Below are positions 24,151 through 36,148 of a stretch of 64,000 nt of DNA, in pieces. The stretch comes from Eimeria necatrix. Lineage: Eukaryota; Apicomplexa; Conoidasida; Eucoccidiorida; Eimeriidae. The number at the start of each line of letters is the position of its first letter. The stretch's first letter is position 1. The position numbers were made by a program, and so were the translations under genes. Under the pieces are notes generated by a model. The model was not told where the DNA came from, did no database searches, and worked only from the letters and a program-made list of their open reading frames with translations. Location: the NCBI RefSeq assembly GCF_000499385.1, contig NW_013652331.1:1-64000 (forward strand), written 5' to 3'.

Positions 24151-24216
24151 GTCTGAAGAGCTGAATCGTCAGTCTGGCCTGCAAACAGGCCAGACTAACG
24201 ATTCAGCTCTTCAGAC
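24151..24216. repeat. 66-base near-perfect foldback
   Basis: Arms of 31 bases (24151-24181 and 24186-24216) pair with a single mismatch around the loop CAAA. The left arm starts GTCTGAAGAGCTGAATCGT and the right arm ends with its reverse complement. It lies in the gap between the convergent NOSIP and NT-C2 genes. Confidence 0.9.
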
Positions 24217-24406
24217 CGCAGGCCGCACTGTTGACTATCGAAATGAGGGCATATTTCGCTGGGGCATATTTCGCTGGCGGCAAACCTGTTCTGTTGAAAG
24301 CAAAGACAAAAAAATGAGCTAGACAGAATCCAGCTCCTGTGATGTAGGTACAACCATCAAACAAAGGCTAGGACGCAATGCGTGTCACACTTTTGAAATG
24401 AGGCAT

Positions 24407-27400
24407 TCAAGGCACACTACTTGAGATGACACTGCAGCCACCACCTTTTGAGGCGCAGAATCGCGTCACTGAAGAGCCCTTAGAAGCCACTCCGAGTGGC
24501 TGGTTGCCAAACAGGGAGACGGATGCTGAGGGCACCTTGCAGCTACTGCTGCTGCTGCTGCTAGTTGCAACGCTGTTGCTGCTGCGATCATTAAGACCGC
24601 GGCTCATAGAATAGCTGTGTTGAGCGCAGCTGCTTGCGGATGCTCCAGAAGGCCGCATCTCAGTAGCTGCACTTGGGGCGAAGTGGCTGCTGTTGCTCCT
24701 ACTCCTGCTGTAGGGTTGGCGGCTGGAGGTACCAGAGCGAAATAGTGCTTTTAAAGTACTGATGTGCACTAACCGCTTGACGGGACTGTTTTTTTCGTTG
24801 GAGTTACCGCTGTGTCTGCTGCTGCTATTTGGCTTGGCCTCTCTCCCTGAGTTGGGGGTCGAATGCGCCTGCAGCACACACGGTCACGAGCTTCAAAGAC
24901 AACAAAAGGTATTTCTCCATATTCTATTCCCTGGAGAAGATAACAAATGTGCGAGCCTGTCGTGAAAGCTGCTTCTCTTCTGCGCTGTGAAGTGCTGTTC
25001 GATGCCGAAATGTTGCTAAAGAAATACAATCGTTTCTACACCTGAAGGCTGCTGCTGGAAGCAGCGGCGTACGCCACCACGGTTTCCTTGACGGCCTGCA
25101 ATTTCTTCTTGAAAGCATCAATGTCTTCGTGTCGCCGCTGCTCTGCCGCAGCCAATTCCACCTTGGCGTGAACCAGCTCCTATCAAGACACAGCAGAAAA
25201 CCCAACGACCTAAACATGGCACAGCAGTTACGCGAACGGTAGTAAAGGCATGCAGCAATAGGCATTCACGACCAAAAAAACACTGACCGAGATTCGAAAC
25301 CAATAGCTGGAGGATACGCCAAAAAGTCAGAAGCAACATAGTTTACGAAGCTAAATGCAGCATCAAACTTGGGCAGCGGCAATAACAGCGCAGGCTTAGT
25401 CAGCTATGCTCTATGCGTCACCTTTTCAAGCTCTTCTATGCGCTTTGCTTTGGCTGCAAGCTCGAATTCCTGCTGCCTTTGCTGCTGCTGTTGTTGCTGC
25501 TGCCACTCCCGTTGCTGCTGCAGCAACATTTGGTGTTGCTGCTGGGCACAGGACCAGGCTGCCTGCGTGGGAAGCCGCTGCAGTGTTTCCTCCTGACAGC
25601 GAACTTTCTCCCTGCATATCAACAGCGGTAATGTGATGGAAACGATATTAGAGGGGGATAAGTTCCTGTGCAAGGTACGAAGTATGCCTAGCTGCAACTA
25701 CAGCAAAACGTCCAAGCAACTTCTAGTTGTGTCCTGACTGGCGTTACGTCGAACTACCTGAGAGCTTCCGCCTCTTCTCTAGATGCGTTTAGCTTTTGCA
25801 GCGCTTGCTGGTGCACGGACTGCGTCTCTCCCTACGGACAGGGCACGAAAAATAGCAGCGCAGTATGGCAATGCCCGTCGTACTGTTGTTTCTTCTGTTC
25901 TCGCCGCGTATACTAGCCCCTCCCTTGCCACCTGTACTGAGACAATGCTTCTGAAGGAACTGACTTGTTTTTGCTGCATCTCTTGAAGGGCCTTCCTGAG
26001 ATCACCAATCGTTTGGTCTTTAGAAACGCGCAACGACTCCCTCATTTCCGACGCCTCCACAACCTGCAGATACTTTCGAAATGAAACTACTTAGTGCAAA
26101 ATCCGCAAAGTGCAAGCAAGCCGCTCTCAATAGTGATGCGAGCCTAAAGGATATTTCGGATGTCATAAGGCACGTGATACCGTTGTCGTTGATAAAGCAG
26201 TTACTGCGAAACATTCTTTAATGACTGCACTGAGTCGGACAGATGAAGCTGCCTTTGCGGTTTGCAGATTAACCTTGTACACCTCATAGTAATACCTGCC
26301 GTTGCAGTGAAATGATTTGCTCCTGAAGGATTGACGCGGAGTCAGAATTGCCCTTGGTTTGATGCAGCTGCTGCTGCTCATGTAACTGTTTCTGCAGCAG
26401 CCGTACTTCGTTTTGTGCTGTATTTTTTTCCCTTGTCTCATAATCTAATTTATTTTGAAGTTGTTGAATTTCCTGCTCCTGCTGTTTTACTTGTTGCAAC
26501 AGGATTACCATCCGCTCCTCCTGTAGCATATGTGGCGGCTGATGCTGCAACTGCTTATGGACTTCCTCCAGCTGTTTCTGCAGTATAGAAGATTGCACCA
26601 AACTCGAACGATTTGATTATGTCGTCGGTCAAAGAAACGCATAAGTGCGTTTTTATTCCGTGATGCAGACAAAGCAGCTTGCTGCCACAAGTAGCAGCGG
26701 CAGCAGCGACAACAAACAATAGCATACCTTGTAGGCATCAGCAATCAGCTGCATGCCATCCCTTTCAGCCTGCAGCTGCAGCAGTTGCTGCTGCTGCTCG
26801 CAGCTCTTCTGTTGCATCTCCTGCTGCTGTAGCGTAAGTTCGCGGGTTTGCTGCTCTTGCTGTTGCAGGCGTTGTTCTGCTGCGTGCAGCTGTTGTTGCA
26901 GGGCAGCTGCTCCTGCGCTACCATCTCCCTTCTCTCTCACTTTTTGTAGTTGCTCAGCCTGCGCAAAAGGTACGATAACTAGCAATTGCTAGCTGCTGGC
27001 AGCAGCAAACGCAGCAGCAGCTTAGATTTTGATCCGTCATATTTGTTTCAACATCTGCATACCCTGCAGTGGTCGTCTGCATTACGACTAGTGCTGATCG
27101 TGCAAGTTCTTACTGCTGCAAGCTGCTGCTCCTGCGCTGCAGCAAGTGCTGTATGCAGCTCGTCAATCTGAGCAAACAGCTGCGCCAACTGGGGGTTCGT
27201 CATTTGCCGATCCTCTGCCTGCGAAGTACCAAAACAAGTAGCTGGTACGTGTTTCTTGCGCTTCTACTGATACATGTGATGCATGAAGCGTTGCATCTAT
27301 TTATGCTAGTGCTTGTGCCCAATTGGGTGAAGCTGCTGCTGTTGCTGCTATGAAGCTGTTACATACCTCCATGAGAGCTACTTGCCGCTGCAAACTCGCT

Positions 27401-29579
27401 ATCAGCTCATCCTTTTGTCTCAGCTCAACCTGCTGCTGCTGTTGCTGCTGCTGTGATTGTTGTGTTTGCTGCCTCTGCTGCCGCTGGCTTTCGGCAGGAG
27501 ACAATTCCGCTGGGGTGGTCGCAGTGCCCGTGGACACAACTTCCTGCAACTAAGCACCAGCAGAAACAGCAAAAGATGCTGCACCTCAAGATCTAAGTCC
27601 AAAGTAATAACAAAAACGCACATATAGCTGGCATTAGCTGCCGTGGAGACATACTGGTCGCTGGATTTTCTCAATGGAGGGAGTCTTTGCTGCCCCATCA
27701 TTGAATGCTGGAGTAGCTGCTGCCGCTTGCTGCTGCTGTTTCGGTGCAGTTTCCTCGAAGGTCGGCATTTCTAAAGAAGAAGGCAGTGTATCCTTATGCG
27801 GCAGGCGCAGCACCGTGGGCTGACAAGCTTCTACTCCAGCAAGTAGTGCTGCTGCTGCTGCAGGTGTCAACGATCGTTTAGCCCCAGCTGCCGGCTGTGG
27901 AATAGGTGAGGCCTCGGCTGCAGCATTGCAAATCACATGCAGTACATAAACGCGGACTTAAGGTTGAAAAGGGTTAGGCCAGCATAGCATAGCCGAAGAC
28001 CACGTTACTAGGACCAGCAGCAGATGGTCTTGCCTTCAGTGCCCTGGACCTGCGGCAGGCGTGCGTTTGGTGGTGGAGATACAAGAGCAGAGCAAACAGA
28101 CAGGCAGTCTTCCTCATCTGCGCGAACACACAGAGACAGCAGCGGCCAATTGGGAAACAGCAACTCCACCAGCAACAGCTGCACGTGAACAGCTTGACCG
28201 GGACGCTGACGTAATAGGGTTGCGAAAGGCAGCGATCCAGTTGCTACAGCAGGCGCTAAAATCACGCAAGTGAGCAAAGCAGTGATAAAAAGCGCTGTTA
28301 GCACTGTTTGAGCCAAGTCTGACCCGCAATGAGTCCCTCTAACTTCGTGCACGAAAAGGATATAACAAAGTGCCCGCTTGTCTTTGTAAGAGGCAGCTCC
28401 AGTGACTGAGTATGAGTTCCTGTCTTGTGAGCAGCAACAAGAGACGCCAAGTCGAAAGATGCCTCAGCCACTACTATCCCCGTCTCTCTTGTGTCCGCTG
28501 CTGTCTCAGGGGACAAAGACACGGAGGCAACAGCTGAATTGTCCCGAGGCAAAACTGAAGAAGAAGACACCGACGGCGACGGGCGCACTCGAGGCAGTAG
28601 ACGCCCGCCCAGACGACGTGACTTCGAAATATCCACTAGCTGGAAGTTAGAAAGCATGAGCAATCAGGCAAGCACAGCATCCGATATATTAAAGCAACAC
28701 CGAAGGATTGTTTTTTTGTAGGGAAAATCGTGTGGGTTGTGGAAAGGCTGTTTTTGTTTGCGCCAAGCGGCGCAGTCTCCACAGTGGCAACAGTAGGATC
28801 AAGACAACAGTGGAAACAGATACGTGACCTCGCAGACAACGCATTGGCAGATGGCAACTGATGTGGACAAGTGAAAGCTCAGTACTGATGCAAAGAAAAA
28901 TCAACAGAGGAGGGGAGTAAAGCGCGCATTTAAGAGGGTGGGTGAGGCGCAGGAACTAAGACGGTAACGAAGTCACTGAGGGCCTTCTTTAATCACACCT
29001 GCAGTTGTGCCTTTTTTGGAAGAAACACGCTTCCATCAGCTCCCGCGATTCCCGGTGCAGCAGCTTCTGTAGCAGGGTCAACCCTAGATTTGGGCCGCTT
29101 GATGCTACTGCTGCTCTCCGGGCTTCCTTTGGGTTTAAAAAGCGTCGCATTGCATTGAAGCGGAATATTCAGATTAATTTCATTGTCTCCCTTCGCCAAC
29201 TCAATGGTGGCGCTCCCACGCACCCGTCGGGGTCCTACAAAGAGACGGGCAACAAAGCCAACAGCTTCACGGTGGCATCAGCAGAGCGAGCAGCAACAAC
29301 GGCAGCAACGCTGGCACCGACGAGGGCTAAATTAAGATTAATAACACAAAGAACCAGCGACAATAGCACAGGGCTCAAGCGAGAGCACCAGCAGGGGGAG
29401 CATTGTACGGAACGTGTCATGGGCAATGGAGCAGCGAGAGCGCGCTTGCCTCGAGTGAGGTCCACGACGACAACCGCCGGCTCCCCCAATTTAATTTTGA
29501 GGGACTGTACGGTAATGCAAAAAGTATACTTGGTTGCAGCCTCTCGCAGATGGCGCACAGCACGGAGCACGCGCGACAT
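24407..29579 (-). CDS. NT-C2 domain protein with long Gln-rich coiled coil
   Basis: Thirteen exons: 29450-29579, 28999-29234, 28324-28639, 27655-27917, 27367-27543, 27114-27218, 26728-26958, 26296-26577, 25965-26063, 25758-25831, 25422-25611, 25042-25179, 24407-24868; 900 residues. The N-terminal about 230 residues resemble the NT-type C2 domain of EEIG1/EHBP1: KYTFCITVQSLKIKLGEPAV, VVVDLTRG, GSATIELAKGDNEINLNIPL and the closing strands ASFDLASL and GHFVISFSC. Residues from about 310 to 750 are heptad-like coiled coil very rich in Gln, coded mostly by CAG runs. The last exon is Ser/Asn-rich. NT-C2 domains bind membranes or act as scaffolds; I infer a membrane-tethering or cytoskeletal scaffold. 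Intron 29235-29449 uses a GC donor. The join 28324 to 27917 is the least certain. Confidence 0.75.
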
Positions 29580-31759
29580 CTTGCGGCTGTATGTTCAGCA
29601 CTTCCCTGTGAGCACAGAGCATGGGCTACCTCTACTCCGTTCGCTTAAAAAGACCGAAAGCTTGCTTTTACTCAAACTCTGAATCTTGTTCAATGAAACC
29701 AGCAGCTTGCATGCAAGGGTAGAGCTGCCGTTTTTGTCTCCTGCTGTCTGCCTGAAATATTTACGGAAATGGCCCGCCTAGCAAATTGCCTGTGTCCCCA
29801 GGAATAGGTCCATTTCCTGCCCCTCTCCCTACGATTCAAACGGATTGAGCGCTTTTATGTAGAGCAGGACCGCATAAACCGAAAACTCCCTTTTTCAATG
29901 GTTCTCTGGGCGTGCTGGACAAGTCACCCCACGCCTGCGAGCTTCCCGCTGTTGGAGAGCAAGGCCGGCGTCAAGCACCAAAAAGTAGCTTAGCTGAAAT
30001 AATACAATGTTTCATGAAACGCGCTTGGCTGTATTTACTGATAAAGACACAAGCCCCAATAGGGTAGCAAATGATAGCCCTGTGATATACTCAAAGGAGC
30101 AGACAGAACGGCTTCACCACCGAGTTTTGGTCCAATGCTCGGGGTAGAGAACTCGAAGAGGTATTCTGTGCTGCTAAATATGTAACAGAAAAAATAATAG
30201 AAAGTAGAACTGTGTGTAACAGGTAGTCGTCAGATAGAGCTGCCGAAACGTGGTCGGCTGTCACCAGCATTCAATTGCATCACGTTTCTTGGGAGCCAGC
30301 TCTTCTTAGAGTCGTAGAACACTTGAAAAAAAGATCATATCAATACTGATGCGCACAAGCACCTTAGCAATTTAATTCAAGAGTAACGATTATTTTTTCT
30401 TGCGTGCGACCGAGCAGCAAGCAGGCCATGACGTTGGCGGGCCGCTGCTCGCTCAAGCCCCACTGCGGAATGAACGCCTCAGAAAAAATATATATTACCA
30501 CCTCGGGCCAAATCAAATTCGATTCCGGCAATATTGAATATCTGCAGCTCAAAACACCCTCATCCGGAAATAAGCGTGAGAGTGCGTAGCGTCTTGGCGC
30601 CATCCAGTAACAACTCTTTGAATCACTATCGCCTTTCATTCGACACCTCCCGATAACGCGAAATTCAAAACTTGCATAGGTAAAGAGGTCCTTTCCTCTT
30701 CGTCAGGGAGTGCTGGGAGGCTCAAAGTCGAGTTTGACTGCTCCCTTTGCTTGCCTAGCTAACGGTTATTCAACAACGCAAAGCCGTCTCAAATAAAATA
30801 GTAATATGAATCCCGTACCCGTAAAAGGAGACTATTTAAAATTTTCGCCTCCCCAAATGATGCCCGTTGAGCAGCACAACGTACAATGAAGGGAAACATC
30901 ATTGCATAACGAGCTAAATTCTTCGCAGCTCACTATACCCCATGGGGTCAAAACCTTTATGGCAGCAAACTGGCAAAGGTTTTTACTTCTGCGTGCACTG
31001 CAGGCATTAAGCAGGCAGCGCCAAATGGGCTCAGAGGTATCTTACCACGCTGAGCTGTGGTTGTGCTTCCCATTTATTCTGCCCAGCAGAAGCTGTCCAG
31101 AAGAAATCAATGAAAACTGACTCTTTAATGAGTAAAGAACACAGACTGCAACTGCTCTCCCAGATGGAACGGCCTGCTGGCACAACAGGCCCCTACTGAG
31201 GATGGCGGATACCGTTCTACCAATGTGAAAATTCTCCATTCATAAACGTATGAAGCTTCCACTGGGAAGCTCAGTGAAACAAATGTTCGATCGAAATAGT
31301 GCGATAATGTTAATGAGACATGCAATACCTCCTAGGTGCTTCTGCTACTCTCATGTGCCATGATATGGACAGATAATACGGCTGCGTCACAAAAGAGACG
31401 CCCGTGGACTGCGTCACTGTTTTGCGATTGCATCAAAATCAAAACATTGCTCGTTATCAAGACAGTGTCATGCCTATCTATTGCTGGATGCCTTTAAAGG
31501 TGGCCTTACCAGTAGGTGTGAAGCTTTTGTTCATCTCGTAACGTATTGGCGGCCTCAGTAAAAGGCTTTTTTGCAAAAATTTTCCCATGCACATAAACTT
31601 GTTTTTACAACTGTGCGTCGATAGCCTGCGTGCGCTCTGAAGAGCAATTGCATTTACTGTAACGAGCCATATTTCAACGAGCGTGCGGGAACAACACGGT
31701 TCATTTCCTCTAATTTCGTGCGTGCGAAATGACTCAATTACGCGTGAAGAGGGCGCCGA
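29580..31759. other. Mostly empty stretch upstream of the tRNA
   Basis: Contains the 5' flank of the NT-C2 gene. A minus-strand open frame at 30364-30639 (with GLSEQRPANVMACLLLGR) could be part of a gene: possible acceptors lie near 30543 and 30475, but I could not link it to other exons or a family. No other signal seen. Confidence 0.4.
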
Positions 31760-31831
31760 AGCACCGTAGCTCAGTGGGAGAGTGGGGGGCTCATAACCCC
31801 CAGGTCCATGGATCGAAACCATGCGGTGCTA
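31760..31831 (+). tRNA. Initiator tRNA-Met (CAU)
   Basis: 72 bases folding as a cloverleaf. The acceptor AGCACCG pairs with CGGTGCT and A is the discriminator. The anticodon stem GGGGG/CCCCC has loop CTCATAA (anticodon CAT). The T arm is CATGG ATCGAAA CCATG. Three known initiator marks are present: an A1-U72 pair, G-C pairs closing the anticodon stem, and ATCGAAA in place of the TTC-type T loop. No intron. A TTTT run at 31844-31847 would serve as RNA polymerase III terminator. It recognises the start AUG with eIF2. Confidence 0.95.
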
Positions 31832-32884
31832 AACCTGGTGCCATTTTGAGTTTCCTGCAATCCATTTTTCGAATATGTTGCAAGAATAACATGCTGTAAC
31901 CGATCGCACTAAGGCATACCAATGCAAAGCCTTTTCCCTTGAGTAGATTGTGCTGCTCAAGTGGGCAAAAAGCAGCAAATGACGCCTGCAGCCAGTATCC
32001 TAACTGTTTGCTTGATTCAGAGCCCCCCTAGTAGTATTAGCTCGAGATTGTAGTGTTTCACGCAGCTGTCTCCGCTGATCCTTGCATTCGCAACATTGAA
32101 TCATTAGACTGAGAGCTTTCCTAGTGTAAGCCCTCAAATACAGTATTAAGCACGACAGTATGGTCAAAAAATGCCCTTCAGGGTCACACCGTTCCGAATG
32201 TGTATATTAGCAAAGTAGGAACAAGTAAACAGGCCCATTGTGCCCTGCAAGTGGACTGTCTGTTCGCGGCTGGAATGTGGAAGTGGAGCTCACGGGTTCA
32301 ACTGTGGTGGCGTTCATTAAAAACGTAAGCAAAGCTCGCAGAAAGTACGATTCGCCGTGATTGCAGCAAAAGTAACCATAGTGCAGACGCTTTGCTTAGC
32401 AGTCCGCCGCCTTCGGCGCGCCCCTGGTTTCTGCTCGCTGTTCGTTGTGTGCGCCGAGGTTTGAAGACTTGACTCGAAATATGGAGCATTATACCGCGAG
32501 AATTGACTACTAGGCTGTAAACGGGCATTTCTACAACTTGCATCTCTTACCATATATCCAAACATACTACTAAACCACGCAGCAACACAGACTTTGGGAA
32601 GCGGAGCCAGGCTCCAAGCTCAAGTATGTTGACTGAAGTAAATAAGTGTAACTAGCTAGTGGGCTGAACGACTAAGTGTAACCGCAGTGAAAGCCGTCTA
32701 CAAGAAGCTCCATTCACCACAAAAAACCTCCATTTCAAAATGTAATACCCCAAGCACCAGGGCCCTGACGCGAATGCCCTAGAAGCTAGCAAGCGAGTTC
32801 GCCTTGTCTGCTGTGTTGCTGCTGGAGTTCAATATTTTCGTCTGCTTATCTTGCTGCTGCGGGTCTTGGCCTTTTAGGGCCAGT
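31832..32884. other. Intergenic, no gene seen
   Basis: Between the tRNA and the 3' end of BUD13. Short frames on both strands lack motifs or splice support. Confidence 0.6.
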
Positions 32885-35668
32885 TCACGAGTTTCTGCAC
32901 AATGCTTTTAAACGCTCCTCTTCGTAGCCATTCCCGCGAACGACTCCGTCCCACCGGTAGCCAGGCTTAATACCAAACCTGTTGGGTGGAGCGTCGTGGG
33001 GACACTTTGGCCTCTCTGAGCACGAAAACAAATGAACGATCCGTGCGGCTAGGTAGGCCTCAAAGAAAGCTGTTTATATTGCAGTTAGCTTGCTGTGCTC
33101 TCGATGATGTCTGCTTTCAGTGCTCCGTGTGTGGCATCTGACAATACGACAGTGAATACTGTTACGCAGTGCGAGCAGCGGATGCACCAACTTCAGCGCT
33201 CATCAGAGAAAAAGCAGCACGCGGTGGCCTTGCAGAGCAAGCTAACTGCGAATTCTTTGGGAACTACAAATGACAGCACTGGGATCCTGCCCTTATCCAA
33301 ATCTGATTTTGCACAAGCACCTCTGATTTGTACGTAAAGCTCCATGGGCTTTGAGCTATCTTACGGTGTTTTTTCTCTCGATCCACGTCCTCTTTCCCCT
33401 TTTGCTTCCGGTCTAGGCCCTGAGCTGTGTTTGACGGCGCCTTCGCCAGCGGATCGTCCCACCGGTCGCGTGCTCTTAATTCGGCGTCGTGTTCTTCGTC
33501 AATATCATACCTGGGATGAAGCACATCAGCAGGAGGGCCACATATACATTCACGTATGAGCATCCGCAAACGTAACGACGATGTATTATCCACTCCTACT
33601 CTACTCTCCCTTCTCAAGTCCTATAGCAATTCCCTTTGCGCAGATAAAGGCAAAATGCAAGCTGCTGGAATGAGTGGCGTGAATAGTGAATAGAAACAAG
33701 GCCCTGACACGATGGATCCGCACCCACGAAGAAAGCGCAAACATCAAGGATCCAACACAGAGCAACTCGTTTTCTACAGACACATCTCCCACTTCATTTC
33801 CAGTTATTTTTCGTGCAGCTAAAAGGATCGCTGAACGCAAATGCAGACACCTCACCTTGCGAATGGTTGCTTCGCGATTTTTTCTTCTTCCTTTTTCTTC
33901 GCTTCCAAGTCCTCCTTCTGCTTGAGACCGGAGCCCCATTCGAGTACCTATACAATAAGGAGAACAGCTCAAGAAATACTCAACCACGAAGGCTCATGAT
34001 TGGTCAGCAGAGAGTGATAGGCCCCATTATGGCTCCCTGCTGATTACCATAGCACCAGCATGCTAAGAGCACACTAACCGGAGCAGGGCCTCTCTCCCGC
34101 GGTCTTTTCCTCCCCTTTGTTCCCTGAATGGTTATAGCACAAAAACCAACGCAGACTGGACAAAGAGACATAAGTAAATAGCAGCTTTAGCCCCTACTCC
34201 ACAAAATGTACGGTTCACCTCCCCAAGTGACACTCCACACATGCGAGCGCCTTCCTGCACATTGCTGAAACCCTGAAATCTAAATGCAAGAGCGTCAACC
34301 CTGAAGCCCAGTACATTATAAGCCTCACGCCCATATAGTGTAACCGCACTTCAAGGGTCAGCCATTCCTCTTCAGATATAATGCGTCCTTCTCTGTCTCG
34401 AAAGATGACCCGACTGGCTGGCACTTCACCTCCTCGATTACTGCTGCACCCACCCAAAAATCATTAACCCTAGAGCAAGTATTGTGTGACCTTAAAACAC
34501 ACCAGAGTCCACATTGCCGCCACCTAACAACGAGCTAGAAGGTGTCGCTGCGGATCGCCATATGGAGCTCCAAGTCAAGTGTTGAAAGAAAACATGGCCA
34601 CGAAAACACAAACGGCAGCAGCAAACGCTGCTGCTGCAGCTCCTTTGCTGCAGCAGCACAAACTGCTGCTGAAGCTTCTCTGCTGCAGCAGCATAAGCTG
34701 CTGCAGCAGAGAATCACAAAACAATTAAAGTCTTACTCTCCCTCCGCATCTCCTTGGGCTGCGCTTTCTCTGCGGCGTCTTGGCGGCGAAAGGTCCCGAT
34801 CCCTAGCGTCCCCTGCGTCCCGTTCCAGCACTGGGTCGAGATGGGCATCATAACCTCTGGAGCTGCCGCCACCTCGCAAAGACGCAGCAGGAGATGCATG
34901 CCTCCTCGGAGGAGACAAATCTTTGTCTTCTCCTTCACGCCCGAGGGAAAGAGAGCGCTGCGACCTTCTGGGAGGCGAAAGATCTCTGTCGCTGCCCTTT
35001 CTGGGTGGAGACAGATCTTCACCTTGAGACGTTTTCCTGCCTCGTGATGCAATACATTTTCCAGTCGTCCTCCTCTGAGGCGAAGGGCTGTGGTCTGTCT
35101 GTCTTACCGGAAGCGCGCTGTCAGCTGGAATTTCTCTTCGCGCCCGTCTTTTGTCATAGGGAGAAGGGGCTGCAACTGGAGACACCGCACGTTCAGCCAA
35201 CGATTCATCAATGGCAAAGACCTCCTTCCAAGCATTGTCCACTTCTGGGTTCTCTACCTCGGAGGTAACCCCCTCCTTAGGGCTCTTGGGTTCCCTGGAC
35301 CCGCCACGAGGCCGAGCCCAGCCCTCTTCTTTAGCGATCAGCTGCGCTACCTTCTTCTTTTCCTCTTCATTTAAAACAAGGGTCTGACCATCCTCCCCCA
35401 CTACGTGTACTTCCTCTTCTTCTGAGTCCGGCAGTTCTGGCTCGTCTTCCTCGTCGGCAAATAAAAATTTGTCACCGTTGGCGTCCCGTCGCAGCACCTT
35501 GAAGAGAGTCTTCTTGGTACGGGCCCGTGAAGCATTCTGTTTGGGAACAAGGCAGCCGTCAAGTTCGTCGTCACTACGAAGCTTGAGGCCCCCTTGGTTC
35601 ACAGGGGGCCCCCTAGGTCGCCTGGGCCCCCTCAAATATTTTTTCAAAAACTCCGGCTTACTTGTCAT
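32885..35668 (-). CDS. BUD13: BUD13 homologue (RES complex, pre-mRNA splicing)
   Basis: Six exons: 34737-35668, 34350-34443, 34219-34254, 33856-33917, 33365-33510, 32885-33015; 466 residues. The first exon starts [12 protein letters not shown] and holds acidic segments ([17 protein letters not shown]) and the repeated DLSPPRR motif (four copies, plus variants), typical of BUD13. Then come [16 protein letters not shown], the [18 protein letters not shown] segment and the hallmark C-terminus [23 protein letters not shown] split across the last exon. BUD13 is a core RES-complex subunit that, with Snu17 and Pml1, promotes splicing and nuclear retention of unspliced RNA. The 36-base exon at 34219 is supported by phase only. 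The gene is divergent from the FtsH-like gene. Confidence 0.92.
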
Positions 35669-36148
35669 CGCTTTTCATGCCCATTATTGAACGAATTTAA
35701 ACAGAAGTTCCAGCTACGACAGCGAGTTGAAACCATCCCTAATACATCTGTCTGTTGGGTCTGTAAGACAGCACCCCTGCATGCAACAGCAAGCGGAGGC
35801 AACAACAAAAGAATGCTGGAAATGTAGAAATGTGTTTGTTCCCTCCAAATTCCCGAAAAATGTTTGAAGGACTTTTTTTTTAGGTTCATGTCATGTCATA
35901 CACTTGTAGGCAAGTCTACCTGGCATCACCACTCAGCGGCACGCCCTCCAGCTCCAGGGGAAGTTCATTTAATTTATACGCTGGCCAAATAGCTCAGTAT
36001 ATGCATCTTCTAACAAGTAAAGACAAGCAAAGCTTTATGCCTGCATTTGCTTATCTTTCGGGCATCTTTTTTCGCCGTACTGATTATCTGGTCACACCTC
36101 ATCTCAAGTAGTGCCAGCCGCAGCCGGACGTCTCGAAGCAAGCAGCAA

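Noticed and set aside
31478..31822. Minus-strand frame of 114 residues
   Set aside because: It runs through the antisense of the initiator tRNA and has no splice or family support.
33095..33337. Plus-strand frame of 80 residues
   Set aside because: Falls in an intron of BUD13 on the other strand; no motif and no partner exons.
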